A DNA stretch of 64,000 nt, from positions 14,549,646-14,613,645 of the forward strand of contig CM066919.1 in the NCBI GenBank assembly GCA_033964015.1, written 5' to 3'. Both the position numbers and the translations under genes were made by a program. The notes under the pieces are model-generated. The model worked only from the letters and a program-made list of their open reading frames with translations, did not search any database and was not told the origin of the DNA. The DNA comes from Scolanthus callimorphus. Lineage: Eukaryota; Cnidaria; Anthozoa; Actiniaria; Edwardsiidae. Positions 62,985 to 64,000 of the stretch are shown piece after piece. How positions within the stretch are numbered: position 1 is the first letter of the stretch; each line of letters opens with the position of its first letter.

Positions 62985-64000
62985 ATAATATATAGATTTA
63001 GGCTTTGCCTAAAAGCGGAGCTCCCAGTCAATGTTTTGCCATTTATAAAGCTTGGCGTCATCGTTGATGTCTCTATGACGCACACATCATTCATGAGATC
63101 ACTTCGTTGTAGTCCTCTGGTGACCTAGACAATTCTACCCAAGTTTGGTTGTCTTAGAGACTTCCCTTCACGAGAAATACATTTTCAAACATAGATGACG
63201 TCATCAGTGACGTCACATCACGTAACCATTTTGTTCCGCTCCTCTGGTGACCTAAACAATTCTACCCAGTTTGGTAATCTTAATAGAGTCTTCCCTTTAC
63301 GAGATATGAATTTTTCGAGCAAGGATGACGTCATCGATGACGTCACATCACGTGACTATGTTGTTTTGCTCCTCTAGTGACCTAGACAAGTCTACCTAAG
63401 TTTGGTTGTCTTACAGCTTTCCCTTCACGAGATATTAATTTTTCAAGCATAGATGACGTCATAGATGACGTCACATCACGTGACCACTATATTTCACTCC
63501 CCTGGTGACCTAGACAACACTACCCAAGTTTGGTTGTTTTAGACTGTTCCCTTCGTAGGATATTATTTTTTCAAGCATAGATGACGTCATCGATGACGTC
63601 ACATCACGTGACCACTAGACATCACTCCTCTGGTGACCTAGACAACACTACCCAAGTTTGGTTTTTTTAGAGTCTTCCCTTCACGAGATATTAATTTTTC
63701 AAGCATAGATGACATCACATCACGTGACCACTATATTTCACTCCTCTTCTGACCTAGACAACACTACCCAAGTTTGGTTGTTTTAGACTGTTCCCTTCAC
63801 AAGATATTAATTTTTCAAGCATAGATGACGTCATCGATGACTTTACATCAAGTGACCACTATATTTCACTCCTCTGGTGACCTAGACAACACTACCGAAG
63901 TTTGGTTGTTTTAGACTGTTCCCTTCACAAGATATTAATTTTTCAAGCATAGATGACGTCATCGATGACGTCACATCACCTGACCACTAGACATCACTCC
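62985..64000 (+). mobile_element. Family X, copy X-g (runs off the window)
   Basis: Left end TAATATATAGATTTAGGC, hairpin TTTAGGCTTTGCCTAAA with both arms changed relative to other copies, then AGCGGAGCTCCC. It is followed by an array of about seven units (63100-64000) spaced about 118-129 bp. Units are a distinct subfamily of the 128-bp repeat: GACCTAGACAACACTACCC, AAGTTTGGTTGT, a CTTCACGAGATATTAATTTT spacer, then TGACGTCATCGATGACGTCA and CATCACGTGACC. The right end lies beyond the window. Confidence 0.85.

Overview
This is a window of animal nuclear DNA, most likely from a cnidarian and plausibly a stony coral or sea anemone. I infer that from four things: an intron-split Shaker-type potassium channel exon at the left edge; a very high density of diverse transposable elements (BEL/Pao, Penelope-like with GIY-YIG nuclease, several CR1/L2-like LINEs, DUF3504/Crypton-type tyrosine recombinase, many MITEs); AT-rich unannotated spacers; and tRNA-derived repeats. 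There is no bacterial operon structure, no rRNA and no CRISPR. Only one host gene exon is convincing (115-334). Almost everything else is mobile or repetitive DNA.

Layout. 1-0.8 kb: last exon and 3' flank of a Kv channel. 0.8-1.9 kb: first copy (X-a) of a recurring repeat called here family X. It has hairpin ends and a central 128-bp minisatellite carrying paired CRE palindromes and CACGTG. 1.95-6.7 kb: a dispersed repeat (copy A) broken by two insertions, one of them a tyrosine-recombinase element with 24-bp inverted repeats. The uninterrupted inverted counterpart (copy B) at 23.9-25.3 kb shows the empty sites. 8.56-15.86 kb: a nearly intact, young BEL/Pao retrotransposon with 527-bp LTRs, a 5-bp target duplication and two coding defects. 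15.9-26.5 kb: MITEs, a decayed LINE, a tRNA-like SINE and copy B. 26.7-34.1 kb: a probable long X copy (X-b) flanked by inverted repeats, containing MITEs and a truncated LINE. 34.4-42.2 kb: duplications, large palindromes, a foldback element whose arms are 146-bp tandem repeats (37.6-39.4 kb), and a compact complete X copy (X-d). 42.25-48.8 kb: a LINE split by a 4.9-kb X copy (X-e). 49.3-54.2 kb: X copy X-f, hosting a Penelope-like element (10-bp target duplication), which itself hosts a tandem-repeat element (5-bp target duplication), giving three nested layers. 54.4-58.5 kb: three satellite blocks, one with a 583-bp higher-order repeat. 58.5-63 kb: a LINE with ORF1 and broken ORF2, cut by X copy X-g, whose array runs off the window.

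The most interesting item is family X. It has seven ends or copies in one window, stem-loops at both ends that stay paired although their sequence changes, short inverted subterminal repeats, a central array of a 20-bp perfect palindrome made of two CREs, and insertions that split LINEs without a clear target duplication. This looks like a Helentron/Helitron-type non-autonomous element, but that assignment is inference. All homology statements come from reading the sequence by eye; no database search was possible.
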